This document shows positions 11,467 to 19,170 of a stretch of DNA of 23,712 nucleotides, piece after piece; position 1 is the stretch's first letter, and each line of letters begins with the position of its first letter. The stretch covers positions 1 to 23,712 of the forward strand of contig JBBAEA010000042.1 in assembly GCA_041656175.1 (NCBI GenBank). The letters run 5' to 3'. The position numbers and the translations under genes are program-made. Origin of the DNA: JBBAEA01 sp041656175 (lineage in GTDB: Bacteria > Myxococcota_A > Bradymonadia > UBA4248). The notes under the pieces are model-generated. The model was not told the DNA's origin. It saw nothing but the letters and a program-made list of their open reading frames with translations, and searched no databases.

Positions 11467-11586
11467 TGAGCTTACCTAAAACGCCAATTTGCAAAGAGCA
11501 AATAGCTCTTTTTATAAGGACAAGCACCCGAAAAACAGGTTAGTGACTGAAGTATACCTTGTCAATAACTTTTTTTCTCTTTAAGC

Positions 11587-11679
11587 TTACAGCTCAAAAT
11601 TGTTGGGATTATCGCTAAATTTGTATATAGCCCAGCCATCTCTTATGCCCATAAAGCTAGTCACAGTGCTGTTGTGCAT
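11587..11679 (-). pseudogene. Short protein-like reading frame, possible gene remnant
   Basis: Between ribA and the Cys-rich lipoprotein, the minus strand reads from ATG 11677-11679 for 30 residues (HNSTVTSFMGIRDGWAIYKF, then SDNPNNFEL) to a stop at 11587. The open frame extends about 13 codons upstream (LELCALAVNA) before an in-frame stop. The composition looks protein-like, but there is no ribosome binding site and I recognise no family. It could be the 3' end of a decayed gene or chance. Confidence 0.25.
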
Positions 11680-11733
11680 AGCATTAACGGCAAGAGCGCA
11701 AAGTTCAAGTTTCTGCGTTTAACTTTAGTGAAG

Positions 11734-12363
11734 CTAGTAACCTAGGTGCCCGCTCTTGACTTGCTTCGTTTTGAGGTAACGTGCGTTGTAAGGATTTGGC
11801 TTTATGATGATTGGGCGACGCTTTAGGACATGAATACCATGAGCCTGCAAATCTTGAATTTTCTTAGGGTTATTAGTATACAATTCGATGGAAGCCACCC
11901 CTAGGGAATGCAGCATGCCCGCCGCCAACGCGTAGGATCGCAGATCATCGTCAAAACCGAGGTGTATGTTAGCATCGACCGTGTCGTAGCCTTCCTCTTG
12001 TAGTTTATAGGCTGCGACTTTACTGGCCAAGCCAATACCACGTCCTTCCTGACGCAGGTAGAGTAAAATCGCTTCGTCCATAGTAGCAAAGTGCTCTTGT
12101 GCAAATTCGAGCTGCTGTCGACAATCACAGCGCAACGAGTGAAACACGTCACCCGTTACGCACTCAGAGTGCAAACGCGTCGCAACCGCCTGCTTGCCCG
12201 CGACATCGCCACGAACCAGCGCGACATCGTCAAGCTTCTCGTTGCCACGAGAGAACGCATAAACCTGAAATTCGCCAAATTGCGTGGGCAGGCGAGCCTT
12301 TGCGTATATTTGGAGGGTGTCGGGTTTGAGCAAAAAGTCGTCTCGGACCAAATTCAATTCCAT
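11734..12363 (-). CDS. ribA: GTP cyclohydrolase II
   Basis: RibA opens the imidazole ring of GTP to give the first committed intermediate of riboflavin, with formate and pyrophosphate released; it is a cytoplasmic zinc enzyme. The protein is 209 residues, a stand-alone RibA rather than a RibBA fusion. The zinc cysteines are Cys68, Cys79 and Cys81 in RLHSECVTGDVFHSLRCDCR, with the same spacing as in E. coli (54, 65, 67). The LRQEGRGIGL motif starts at 103, DANIHLGF at 130 and NNPKK at 164. The C-terminal KTKQVKSGHLGY is also typical. No other rib gene is next to it, and I see no FMN riboswitch upstream, so flavin-dependent control is not evident here. Confidence 0.96.
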   Translation of the reverse strand: MELNLVRDDFLLKPDTLQIYAKARLPTQFGEFQVYAFSRGNEKLDDVALVRGDVAGKQAVATRLHSECVTGDVFHSLRCDCRQQLEFAQEHFATMDEAILLYLRQEGRGIGLASKVAAYKLQEEGYDTVDANIHLGFDDDLRSYALAAGMLHSLGVASIELYTNNPKKIQDLQAHGIHVLKRRPIIIKPNPYNARYLKTKQVKSGHLGY

Positions 12364-12712
12364 ATCCTAAAGCTAGCGGTTATAAGCCAAATGCAAAGCG
12401 CAAGTGGCGTCGCATACACTATTAGACATTTTAACGCTTTTTGCAAGTTCTTAGTCAGAAAACTGCTGTTATCTGCCCACAAAAGTCTTGTCTACCTACG
12501 TGTCCTTTGTTTTAGGAAGCTCTGGTCTATGAGTGGGGCGCTGCCCCACGCCCCGCTAAGTGCTAACGCCCTTAGAACCTTCCTCTGTGTAACATATTGA
12601 TTTTACTCACTTTATTTTGAATATTCGCCTAAATTTCCTTTACTTGGCTCAAACGACTTTTAGCCGTTTTTGCATGGAGCAAACACCCTTAAGGTAGCTT
12701 TATGCATCGCCA
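12364..12712. other. Gene-free region upstream of ribA
   Basis: No convincing gene is seen. It holds a tight hairpin (GTGGGGC at 12533-12539, loop GCT, GCCCCAC at 12543-12549) followed by a second GC-rich patch, then AT-rich sequence up to repeat copy C. The ribA promoter must lie at the left end. An open frame on the plus strand (to 12600) only continues a shadow of ribA and has no protein-like features. Confidence 0.35.
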
Positions 12713-12807
12713 TGGGGGCGTTACGGGGGCTTGGGCCCCCGTTGGGGGGGGTAGCGGCAAACCCGCGCACAGCGCGGGGTTGACGCGTAGGGGGGCGCTC
12801 CCCCCAC
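12713..12807 (-). repeat. Palindromic repeat, copy C (short form), with adjoining GC-rich repeat
   Basis: Read on the minus strand, the core (12744-12807) opens with GTGGGGGG, a 4-base spacer and CCCCCC, then TACGCG, and closes with CGCTACCCCCC: the same ends as copies A, B and D. The inside is shorter, a 7-bp stem CCCGCGC/GCGCGGG with a TGT loop. To its left lies GGGGGCTTGGGCCCCC, and a 19-base string at 12713-12731 (TGGGGGCGTTACGGGGGCT) that recurs exactly at 15923-15941. Confidence 0.75.
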
Positions 12808-12934
12808 AAAAATAAAGAGCAATAGTATCAAATTCGTTGTAAATTGTTTAACTGTACTGTTATTAGCGGTTTTTCAGCTGTTTTTGGTTTTACTAGGTGT
12901 AGAATCATTTTAAACTTTACGGATAAAGGGTAAT

Positions 12935-14338
12935 TTGTCTGCAGCAGATTTTTTGGCTGCGAGTTTGGAGCGAGAATTGAATAAGAAGGACAACGAGTAC
13001 AACGAAGCATTATTTAAGTTATCGGGAAGGCCCCCATTTTTAACCGCGCTACCTTTAGCATTGCAGCATGTTGTAGCGATGATCGTGGGGTGCATTACTC
13101 CCGCACTTATTTTAGCCAACACGGCTAACTTATCTGTGCCAGACCAAGTGATATTGGTGCAAGGTGCGCTATTTATCGCGGCTATTTCGACCATGATACA
13201 GCTTGTGCACTTTGGCGGCATTGTTGGCTCGGGGCTACCAGTCATCATGGGTGTTAGCTTTGCGTACTTGCCGAGTATGGTCGCCATTGTTTATGGATAC
13301 GACATTGCGACGATTTTCGGAGCTCAAGTCGTAGGAGGGGGCATCGCATTTGTTTTTGGTTTTTTTGTGCGAAAAATCCGCTTTTTGTTCCCACCGCTCA
13401 TTACAGGAACTGTAGTGTTTACCATTGGTTTATCGCTATATCCTACGGCTATTCATTACATGGCAGGCGGTCAAAATACGCCCGACTACGGTTCGTGGCA
13501 AAACTGGCTAGTCGCAATCTTCACCCTCCTCGTTGTCACCATACTCAACCACTTCTCTAAGGGTATATGGAAACTTGCCTCGATTCTCATCGGCATGGCC
13601 GTGGGCTACGTGTTTTCAAGCTTTTTTGGCATGATTTCATTCGGGCGAGTTGCGGAAGCGGGGTATTTTAGCCTGCCCCAACCCCTATATTTTGGTATAA
13701 ACTTCGAGTTATCGGCGGTCATCGCCTTAGGTCTACTCTTTGGTATAAGCGCGATACAGGCGATTGGCGATTTTTCTGCTACTACGATCGGTGGTCTTGA
13801 GCGAGAACCCACGGATCGCGAGCTTCGAGGTGGCATTGCGACCTATGGTATCACGAACATTTTTGGCGCTTTTTTTGGCGGTCTGCCCACGGCGACGTAC
13901 AGCCAAAACGTCGGTATTATTGCCACGACTAAAGTCGTTAGCCGTTTCGTTATCGGGATTGCAGCGACAATTTTGCTCATCGCGGGCATAGTGCCAAAGT
14001 TCTCGGCCATACTGACGACTATACCCTCGGCGGTCTTAGGCGGTGCAACGATTTCCGTCTTTGCGTCCATCGCAATGACGGGCATGAAACTCGTCACTTC
14101 GGCGCCAATGAGCTATCGCAACACCTCTATAGTCGGGCTTGCCGCCGCCTTAGGGGTTGGCATCGCCTCGGCTTCTGAGTCCTTATCCGCTTTTCCTGGA
14201 TGGGTAACCATCATCTTTGGCAAATCTCCCGTCGTTCTCGCCACCCTACTCGCTATTTTGTTGAACCTCATTTTGCCAAAGGATCCCGATCCTGTAGCCG
14301 CAGTAGGGCGAGACGTTTTGAGCGATGAAACTGATTAG
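12935..14338 (+). CDS. NCS2 family nucleobase (uracil/xanthine-type) permease
   Basis: This 467-residue inner-membrane protein belongs to the nucleobase:cation symporter-2 family, which takes up uracil, xanthine or urate with protons. It has the expected run of about 12-14 hydrophobic segments. Family marks include the early LALQHVVAMIVG motif, the substrate-site region QAIGDFSATTIGGLEREPTD (about 270-290), and the TYSQNVGIIATTKVVSR motif near 320. The substrate cannot be fixed from sequence; the GGLEREPTDREL motif resembles purine-type members. The start is a TTG at 12935 because AAAGGG lies 4 bases upstream and an in-frame stop just before excludes anything longer. No purine riboswitch was recognised. 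It converges on, and overlaps by 4 bases, the barrel gene downstream. Confidence 0.92.
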   Translation: MSAADFLAASLERELNKKDNEYNEALFKLSGRPPFLTALPLALQHVVAMIVGCITPALILANTANLSVPDQVILVQGALFIAAISTMIQLVHFGGIVGSGLPVIMGVSFAYLPSMVAIVYGYDIATIFGAQVVGGGIAFVFGFFVRKIRFLFPPLITGTVVFTIGLSLYPTAIHYMAGGQNTPDYGSWQNWLVAIFTLLVVTILNHFSKGIWKLASILIGMAVGYVFSSFFGMISFGRVAEAGYFSLPQPLYFGINFELSAVIALGLLFGISAIQAIGDFSATTIGGLEREPTDRELRGGIATYGITNIFGAFFGGLPTATYSQNVGIIATTKVVSRFVIGIAATILLIAGIVPKFSAILTTIPSAVLGGATISVFASIAMTGMKLVTSAPMSYRNTSIVGLAAALGVGIASASESLSAFPGWVTIIFGKSPVVLATLLAILLNLILPKDPDPVAAVGRDVLSDETD

Positions 14339-14865
14339 ATCTTGCCAAGGGAATAAGAAAACCAGAGCGAAAGCGTAAAGAAGTCTGGCATCGCGCGCAT
14401 TTTGGTAAAAAATATGTGGTACGTCAGCGATAAGCCAATGCCAAGCGGGCGTATCCCCTTGTATGCAACGCCTAACTCTAAATCTACGCCCAGACCGAAG
14501 TCTTTAGCATGCCAGCGATAATCATCATGATCCGAAAATAGCGTTGTAATATAAGCACCAACATAGGGTACCCACGCGACAACGTCAAAGTTGTACAGAG
14601 CACCCGCGCGTAGGTGGAACAAGCCAAAGGAATGCTTGTGGTGGCGAGTGTAATTGCCTGTTAAATATAAGGATAGCGCCACTTGCAAAGAATCTATCAC
14701 TTCGTAGCGCGCAAACAAATCGACACCCCCACCATACATGCGAGCATAGTGCGAAAAATCAAAGAGCAAACCGCCACCAATTTCCATTTCGCCCTTGGAT
14801 GCATGCGCAGGCGCACAGATTAACAAGCCCATCATCAATGTCATAGCAAGAATTAGCTTTTTCAT
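14335..14865 (-). CDS. Predicted outer-membrane beta-barrel protein
   Basis: The 176-residue protein has a Sec signal peptide (MKKLILAMTLMMGLLIC, cut near AHA-SKG) and then short alternating aromatic/polar strands such as MEIGGGLLFDFSHY, FHLRAGALYNF, VDLELGVAYKG and a C-terminal FFTLSLWFSYSLGKI. This fits a small 8-stranded outer-membrane barrel. I recognise no specific family and propose no substrate. The second ATG (14865) is preferred to one six bases earlier, because GAAGG lies 7 bases before it and only 1 base before the first. The gene converges on the permease gene with a 4-base overlap; the promoter side faces the tandem hairpin cluster. Confidence 0.75.
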   Translation of the reverse strand: MKKLILAMTLMMGLLICAPAHASKGEMEIGGGLLFDFSHYARMYGGGVDLFARYEVIDSLQVALSLYLTGNYTRHHKHSFGLFHLRAGALYNFDVVAWVPYVGAYITTLFSDHDDYRWHAKDFGLGVDLELGVAYKGIRPLGIGLSLTYHIFFTKMRAMPDFFTLSLWFSYSLGKI

Positions 14866-14951
14866 AATCATACCTTCATCTCATGTTAAGCGCCGCCAAA
14901 ACAACGTCGCCCCAGCTATGTTGCGCTAAAAGACAGAATAAATCTAGAGCA

Positions 14952-15096
14952 GGGCAGCTTTGAAAATCGTGGGCAGCTTTGAATATAAAGGGCAGCTTTG
15001 AAAGCTGCCCCTACGTTTGCGTAAATCAAGGGCTGGCTTGAAAGCTGCCCCTACGTTACATGAATCAAGGGCTGGCTTGAAAGCTGCCCCTACGTT
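14952..15096. repeat. Cluster of five tandem GGGCAGCTTTGAAAGCTGCCC-type hairpins
   Basis: Units built on GGGCAGCTTTGAA recur at about 14952, 14971 and 14990, followed by two units of about 41 bases with GGGCTGGCTTGAAAGCTGCCC and the tail CTACGTT. Units 3 to 5 are self-complementary (CAGCTTT/AAAGCTG) and could each fold into a stem-loop. The first two are half-sites. The spacing is irregular and the spacers are near-identical, so this is not a CRISPR array. It resembles a REP-type cluster in the 375-base gap between the barrel gene and the exported protein gene; the rest of that gap (15097-15246) shows nothing I can name. Confidence 0.75.
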
Positions 15097-15246
15097 ATTC
15101 TAACGTTTAGTGCAGTTCCAAACGCAAAAAGGAATTGCTGCAATGTTTCTTTGCACAAAAGACTTGACGCTGCGGCTCCAGTAGTCGCAAAGTTTTCGCT
15201 ATGCACAGCGCTCAACTTTTCACTGTGCAGAATACCTTTTGATGTC

Positions 15247-15867
15247 ATGACAAAAATCACCAAATCTATGCCAAAACTCATCTTTATCCTCGCTTTTTTC
15301 GTTGTTTTGCTGCCAACGCCTGCTTTGGCGCAAGATTTTGACGAAGGCCAGCTACTGCTATTTGAACCCTACGAAGATCCTAATGACTTACGCGTACCAA
15401 GAGTAAGCGACACGGTTGCTCCCAGCGTATTTTTTGAGGACGCCCAACAACAATATCTCGCTCTTAGCTTGGGTTTTTATCAAATGGTCACCGATCTTGA
15501 CGCAAAGTTTGTAAGCTACGACGCGCTACACCCCGTCGATAACGAAGTTGCATGCCGCGCTCTTAATAACGCTGTACTTCGATACATTCAACTCAAAGAA
15601 GGCGAGATCACTAAAGTCGTAAAACTGTTGAGCTTAGCCGCCGCAGAAATCGATGATGCCAGCAAATCAAAGTGGGCAAAACAATATAGCGATAAACTCA
15701 CCCACCACCCGCTCGCCGTTCGAGGTCAACGCATTTTGTACGAATGTTTGCACCGCTTCAAACGCCTAGATCAAAGCCCGATGAACTTTCGCTTTGATCG
15801 TACTATGCGCACGTACTTCTCGCTGCATCAGCCACTGATCGACGCTGTGCTTGGTAATGTAGACTGA
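15247..15867 (+). CDS. Exported protein of unknown function
   Basis: The open frame begins at 15151, but the likely product starts at ATG 15247 and is 206 residues. Its start (MTKITKSMPKLIFILAFFVV) forms a clear signal peptide ending in PTPALA before QDFDEG, so export to the periplasm is likely; the Met at 15268 is an alternative. The mature part is mostly helical and charged, with two cysteines (ACRALNN and YECLHRF) that could pair. I recognise no family. There is no strong ribosome binding site. It lies alone between the hairpin cluster and a MITE. A small hairpin (GAAGC/GCTTC at 15899-15912) follows but lacks a T-tract. Confidence 0.65.
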   Translation: MTKITKSMPKLIFILAFFVVLLPTPALAQDFDEGQLLLFEPYEDPNDLRVPRVSDTVAPSVFFEDAQQQYLALSLGFYQMVTDLDAKFVSYDALHPVDNEVACRALNNAVLRYIQLKEGEITKVVKLLSLAAAEIDDASKSKWAKQYSDKLTHHPLAVRGQRILYECLHRFKRLDQSPMNFRFDRTMRTYFSLHQPLIDAVLGNVD

Positions 15868-15922
15868 GTCATACATTGTTAACTGCATCCTAAGCACAGA
15901 AGCTAGCGCTTCATAATCGCAG

Positions 15923-15941
15923 TGGGGGCGTTACGGGGGCT
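15923..15941 (+). repeat. 19-base GC-rich string identical to 12713-12731
   Basis: TGGGGGCGTTACGGGGGCT occurs at both places, preceded in each by ATCGC and two variable bases. Here it sits just left of MITE copy 1; at 12713 it adjoins palindromic repeat copy C. It may be a fragment of a longer dispersed repeat. Confidence 0.7.
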
Positions 15942-15961
15942 CAGCATTACGTATTTCTTTT

Positions 15962-16200
15962 GAGTTTGCACGGGGGGAAACCCTTTTCTTTGTGCCAAAG
16001 AAAAGATGTTTCCCCCCGTACTCCCCTTCCCCAAAGAAAGCACTCTTTTAAGCACTTTTCGAATAAAATGTCATTCTATCTTCATCCTGCCTTATTTTAT
16101 TAGCATTTTTAGCTTATATTTCTCTACAAAATGTCTCATTTTGTTTAAAACTGTATCGGATTTGTAAAATTAAATTCACCATTTCTAGTCGCGCAAAGGT
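15962..16200 (+). mobile_element. MITE-like element, copy 1 (ends diverged)
   Basis: About 239 bases align with copies at 19171 and 21591 in the same orientation. The left end GAGTTTGCACGG and right end CGCGCAAAGG are worn versions of the terminal inverted repeat seen in the other copies. Near the left end a long hairpin (GGGGGGAAA...TTTTCTTT facing AAAGAAAA...TTTCCCCCC) spans about 15971-16017. The rest is AT-rich. No target duplication is certain (possibly TTTT). It lies directly upstream of the BspA-type fragment. No transposase gene is inside. Confidence 0.85.
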
Positions 16201-16245
16201 TTTTAATGATGAGGTTCTGCTTCAGAGCAAAGGCATCTTCTTATT

Positions 16246-16617
16246 ATGAATATTGATAAAGTGCGCTCGCTCGAAGGGATCGAAGGTGCTGAAGAATTTA
16301 ATGTACCCTTACAGTTTCTATGCACAAATACATGCGTAGTAACAAACACTAGTTATATGTTTAAGAATGCAAGTGCATTCAACTCTTACTTATACATTGA
16401 TACAACTAATGTCAGCAATATGCGTCACATGTTTTACAACGCTAGAAAATTCAACCGAGATATCTCGAATTGGAACTACCAAAAAGCTGCTAGCAATATG
16501 AAGTACTTTTTATATGGCGCCACCGCATTTAGCAAAGAAAACTACTGCAAACTCAAAGCCATTTCCGTGCTAAAATACGTCGATCTTGGCCTCACTCCGC
16601 CATTCAGCTGCAAATAG
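16246..16617 (+). CDS. BspA-type (DUF285) leucine-rich-like repeat protein, probably a fragment
   Basis: The 123-residue product carries repeats of about 25 residues of the BspA/DUF285 surface-protein type: SYMFKNASAFNSYL, SNMRHMFYNARKFNRDISNW, SNMKYFLYGATAFSKENYC. In this family such repeats form an elongated solenoid on secreted or anchored cell-surface proteins. Here there are only about three repeats, no signal peptide and no ribosome binding site, and the open frame has a stop 34 bases upstream. It is therefore probably the remaining 3' part of a longer gene. MITE copy 1 ends only 45 bases upstream and may mark the point where the rest was lost. A short functional protein cannot be excluded. 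Confidence 0.6.
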   Translation: MNIDKVRSLEGIEGAEEFNVPLQFLCTNTCVVTNTSYMFKNASAFNSYLYIDTTNVSNMRHMFYNARKFNRDISNWNYQKAASNMKYFLYGATAFSKENYCKLKAISVLKYVDLGLTPPFSCK

Positions 16618-16744
16618 GCCTACAACGCCAGCACATAAGTAAAGAAAAAAGCAAACAGCGCTTGCAGCAAAAGCGTCTTGGCTATATAGCAGTGGGTGCT
16701 AGGCGGCCAAAACGCGCTGCCCAAAACGCTATGAGCATAGAACG

Positions 16745-17500
16745 ATGATAGATTGCCACGCGCATTTACAGGATGCAGCCTTTGAGCATGATCTCGACGA
16801 CGTTGTTCGCGAGGCGAAGCTGCGCGGTGTGCGCGGTTGTGTGGTGGTAGGCGAGCACCCGAGAGAAGCGGCGAAGATCCAGGATATCGTGGGCAAATTT
16901 GCGGGTTGGGCACTGGCTGGTTTAGGGCTTTATCCGAAGTATTTTAGCGATAGCGATATCGCCGAATTTGACCACGCGCTAAAGAAGCATGGTCCTTGGC
17001 ATTGTATTGGCGAAGTGGGTTTGGATCGCTGGATCGTACAAGATGAAGAAGAACGAGAACGGCAGGAGTTTGCGTTTAAGCACGTGATTGCTGCGGCGAT
17101 ACGTGAGGATTTAGTGCTCAATGTACACAGTCGTTCGGCTTGTAGGCGAGCTATTGAAGTACTAAGTGAAATGGGCGCAAAGCGTGTGCAGATGCATGCT
17201 GCAGATGCGAAAGCATCGACTATAAATCTTGGCATCGAGGCCGGATATTACTTCTCCATTCCGTTATCCATACTCGATAGCCCACAAAAGCAAAAGCTCG
17301 CTCGCCTAGTTCCCTTGCAACAATTGCTACTCGAAACGGATAGCCCCGTGCTCGCGCCAGATCGCAGCAGCCGTAATACGCCCGCAAATCTACCCTTGGC
17401 TTTGAAGGCATTAGCCGATATTCGCGGCATAGCAGCCAGTGAACTTGAGCAAATACTCGATGATAACGCGCGAAGGCTCTACCGAAGTTTTGCTTTTTGA
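16745..17500 (+). CDS. TatD-family metal-dependent hydrolase
   Basis: TatD-family proteins are cytoplasmic TIM-barrel hydrolases, several of them metal-dependent DNases. The 251 residues have the expected metal ligands: His5 and His7 in DCHAHL, Glu90 in IGEVGLD, His128 in NVHSR, His151 in QMHAAD, and Asp199 in LLETDSPVLAP. The family's usual GxHP after strand two is GLYP here, so that histidine is replaced by tyrosine. The C-terminal NLPLALKALADIRG helix is typical. The ribosome binding site is weak. Its last 22 bases overlap the convergent DUF2752 gene. Substrate unknown. Confidence 0.9.
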   Translation: MIDCHAHLQDAAFEHDLDDVVREAKLRGVRGCVVVGEHPREAAKIQDIVGKFAGWALAGLGLYPKYFSDSDIAEFDHALKKHGPWHCIGEVGLDRWIVQDEEERERQEFAFKHVIAAAIREDLVLNVHSRSACRRAIEVLSEMGAKRVQMHAADAKASTINLGIEAGYYFSIPLSILDSPQKQKLARLVPLQQLLLETDSPVLAPDRSSRNTPANLPLALKALADIRGIAASELEQILDDNARRLYRSFAF

Positions 17501-17823
17501 GCGGCGCGTTTACGCAAGAGCACAATGCAGTAAAGCAAGCATACCACCGCGTTAATGAAAATTAACGCTGCCAAAAGTATGGCGCCTTTATTATAATGAT
17601 GCGCTAGGGCAAAATTGCCCTGCGCCATGGCGTCGCTAGCGCGCGTCATACCGCAGAACGGGCAATCACTATGAGCTATACTCATCGCGTCCGATAGGCG
17701 GTAGAGAAGTTTTCGCGAACTTAGGGCTAGAACAACAGGGAGCAGGGAAATCCCCGTTAAGATTATCCACGCTATACGAATAGCGTTTTTACACGCGGAA
17801 TCAACTATCAAAAAAACAACCAA
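17479..17823 (-). CDS. DUF2752 family small membrane protein
   Basis: The 114-residue protein carries the DUF2752 signature CPFCGMTRA (Cys54, Cys57) followed by AMAQGNFALAHHYN, between hydrophobic helices at about 15-35 and 80-103; it is thus an inner-membrane protein with a short conserved loop. The family's function is not known to me. The start is uncertain: the longest frame begins with a TTG at 17821-17823, 15 bases after the stop of the paralog-A gene, with no clear ribosome binding site. The short gap suggests co-transcription with that gene. The 3' end overlaps the convergent tatD-family gene by 22 bases. Confidence 0.75.
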   Translation of the reverse strand: MVVFLIVDSACKNAIRIAWIILTGISLLPVVLALSSRKLLYRLSDAMSIAHSDCPFCGMTRASDAMAQGNFALAHHYNKGAILLAALIFINAVVCLLYCIVLLRKRAAQKAKLR

Positions 17824-17838
17824 GGTTGCAACAAAAGC

Positions 17839-18240
17839 CTATTCATCACCAGCATCTTTAAACCTGATAACCGATTCCTCCGTCTCTCCAGCTTTTTCAT
17901 GCTCTTCATCCAGTCTTTTTTGTAGTGCATCATTAAGTCCTTTCTCGAAACCTTCGTTAAACTTTGTGCTGACTTCATCAAAAAAAACAGATTGTACCAC
18001 AAAAGCAAGAATACATACTAATACGGCTATGCTGTTTAGCACTATTCCAGCAGTTCCTTTTGCGACGATGGCAAGGACAAGACCCACGATGGTAAGGATA
18101 ACCGCAATCCAAATCGTAATACTGCCAACACAGGGTATGAGCGAAATCGCTGCGAAAACAACAGCTAGTATACCGAGTACTAGGCCAGGGGTGGGGGAAA
18201 GAGAGCTACGAGGAGCAGAATCTTGGTTGTATTCGTGCAT
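17839..18240 (-). CDS. Small membrane protein, paralog A (DUF4190-like)
   Basis: The 133-residue protein has about three closely packed hydrophobic helices (residues 18-90) with the motif TPGLVLGI, then VGSITIWIAV, then GTAGIVLNSIAVLVCI, and a highly charged C-terminal tail (DEEHEKAGETEESV). Paralog B at 18657-19025 has the same plan and many identical positions, so the pair arose by duplication. The layout resembles DUF4190-type membrane proteins; no activity is known. ATG 18240 follows an AAAGGT site at suitable spacing. It heads a probable two-gene unit with the DUF2752 gene. Confidence 0.75.
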   Translation of the reverse strand: MHEYNQDSAPRSSLSPTPGLVLGILAVVFAAISLIPCVGSITIWIAVILTIVGLVLAIVAKGTAGIVLNSIAVLVCILAFVVQSVFFDEVSTKFNEGFEKGLNDALQKRLDEEHEKAGETEESVIRFKDAGDE

Positions 18241-18590
18241 TTTTATACCTTTAAATTTAAAAGTGGGAAAAATCCCAAGCTAGATACAAAGAATGATGTG
18301 AAATGAATCGCATTGACGAAGGAGCTTGAGAATAACTCAAGCAGTAGCTTTGGCGCCAAGAGGCAAGATCGAAGTTTAGCGGGCAAAGTAGACGCGAGGA
18401 TAATACATAATAGAGAAAATAACAGCTACCCGCTATTTACCGCGGCACAGGGTATTAAAATCTGCTTCAATCTATCGTTATAAGAAAAATAAAACAGCTA
18501 AGAGCATAGAATGAGTAGTAGATACGGGTGCAGCTGCCCATATTGGGAAGTACTCACCCATTTTTAATCACATTAGGATTTAGTAGTATT
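18241..18590. other. Intergenic region between the two paralogs
   Basis: About 350 bases with no convincing gene. There is a short hairpin next to the paralog-A start (TGGGA and TCCCA around 18263-18275) and a CTTGAG/CTCAAG hairpin at 18326-18342. The left end must hold the minus-strand promoter for paralog A. A 27-codon minus-strand frame here (MGEYFPIWAAAP...) lacks a ribosome binding site and is not called. Confidence 0.35.
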
Positions 18591-18615
18591 AAAAAAAACC
18601 CGCCATTTCGGCGGG
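18591..18615 (-). terminator. Rho-independent terminator of paralog B
   Basis: On the minus strand a CCCGCC/GGCGGG stem (18610-18615 with 18599-18604), loop of five bases, is followed by eight T (18591-18598). It lies about 40 bases after the paralog-B stop at 18657. A second hairpin (CTTCCATT/AATGGAAG, 18631-18649) sits between the two. Confidence 0.88.
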
Positions 18616-18656
18616 TAAACCTGACAAGCCCTTCCATTGAAAATGGAAGCTTGAGC

Positions 18657-19025
18657 TTATTCTGCTTCTTTAACTTCTACTTCTATTCCAGCAGCCTCCG
18701 CATCAGCCGCTGCTTTCTCCATTTGTTCCACTAAATCTTTGCCATATTCGTTGAGAGCATATCCTGTCTTCTTGGCAACCTGCATCTGATACACATAGGC
18801 TCCAATACAAAGGACGATAGCAACAACGTTGACAACGATCGCCGCCGTACCCCGTGAGAGCACAGCTAAGATAATGCCAATAACCGCTAATATAATGGCA
18901 ATCCATACCGTGAGCGCCCCAACGAAGGGTATAAACGAGAGTGCGCCAAAAACGATGGCAATAATTCCCAAGACCAATCCAGGCGTGGATGACATACGTT
19001 TTTTCGTCTCTACCTGCTGTTCCAT
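18657..19025 (-). CDS. Small membrane protein, paralog B (DUF4190-like)
   Basis: This 122-residue paralog of the 17839-18240 product has matching hydrophobic segments (TPGLVLGIIAIVFGALSF, VGALTVWIAIILAVIG, GTAAIVVNVVAIVLCIGAY) and an acidic, alanine-rich, probably coiled tail (EQMEKAAADAEAAGIEVEV). ATG 19025 is chosen because GGAGGA sits 4 bases upstream; the longer frame to 19058 has no such site. It has its own terminator, so A and B are separately transcribed. The tail sequences differ much more than the helices, suggesting the membrane part is the conserved functional unit. Function unknown. Confidence 0.8.
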   Translation of the reverse strand: MEQQVETKKRMSSTPGLVLGIIAIVFGALSFIPFVGALTVWIAIILAVIGIILAVLSRGTAAIVVNVVAIVLCIGAYVYQMQVAKKTGYALNEYGKDLVEQMEKAAADAEAAGIEVEVKEAE

Positions 19026-19170
19026 AACTTCCTCCAAAATTAGAAAATCGACAATCATGTCCTCTGCGGAATGCAGTGAACCGTGGTATTATCCAAAATA
19101 TTCCAAAAACTTCAAGAAAAATAAAATAAACTATTTTATTAGCAGAGATAAAAAGAGGAAGTTTTATTTT

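Noticed and set aside
12364..12600. Possible FMN riboswitch upstream of ribA
   Set aside because: None of the conserved FMN-element blocks could be found on the minus strand before the ribA start.
14952..15096. Possible CRISPR array
   Set aside because: The units are self-complementary with irregular spacing, and the intervening sequences are near-identical rather than unique spacers.
15090..15281. 63-codon minus-strand frame with somewhat protein-like sequence
   Set aside because: It overlaps the start of the exported-protein gene on the other strand, has no ribosome binding site, and I recognise no family.
16620..16913. Minus-strand frame with a hydrophobic C-terminus beside the TatD-family gene
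   Set aside because: Most of it is opposite the clear TatD-family gene and low in protein-like content; the hydrophobic tail alone is not enough.
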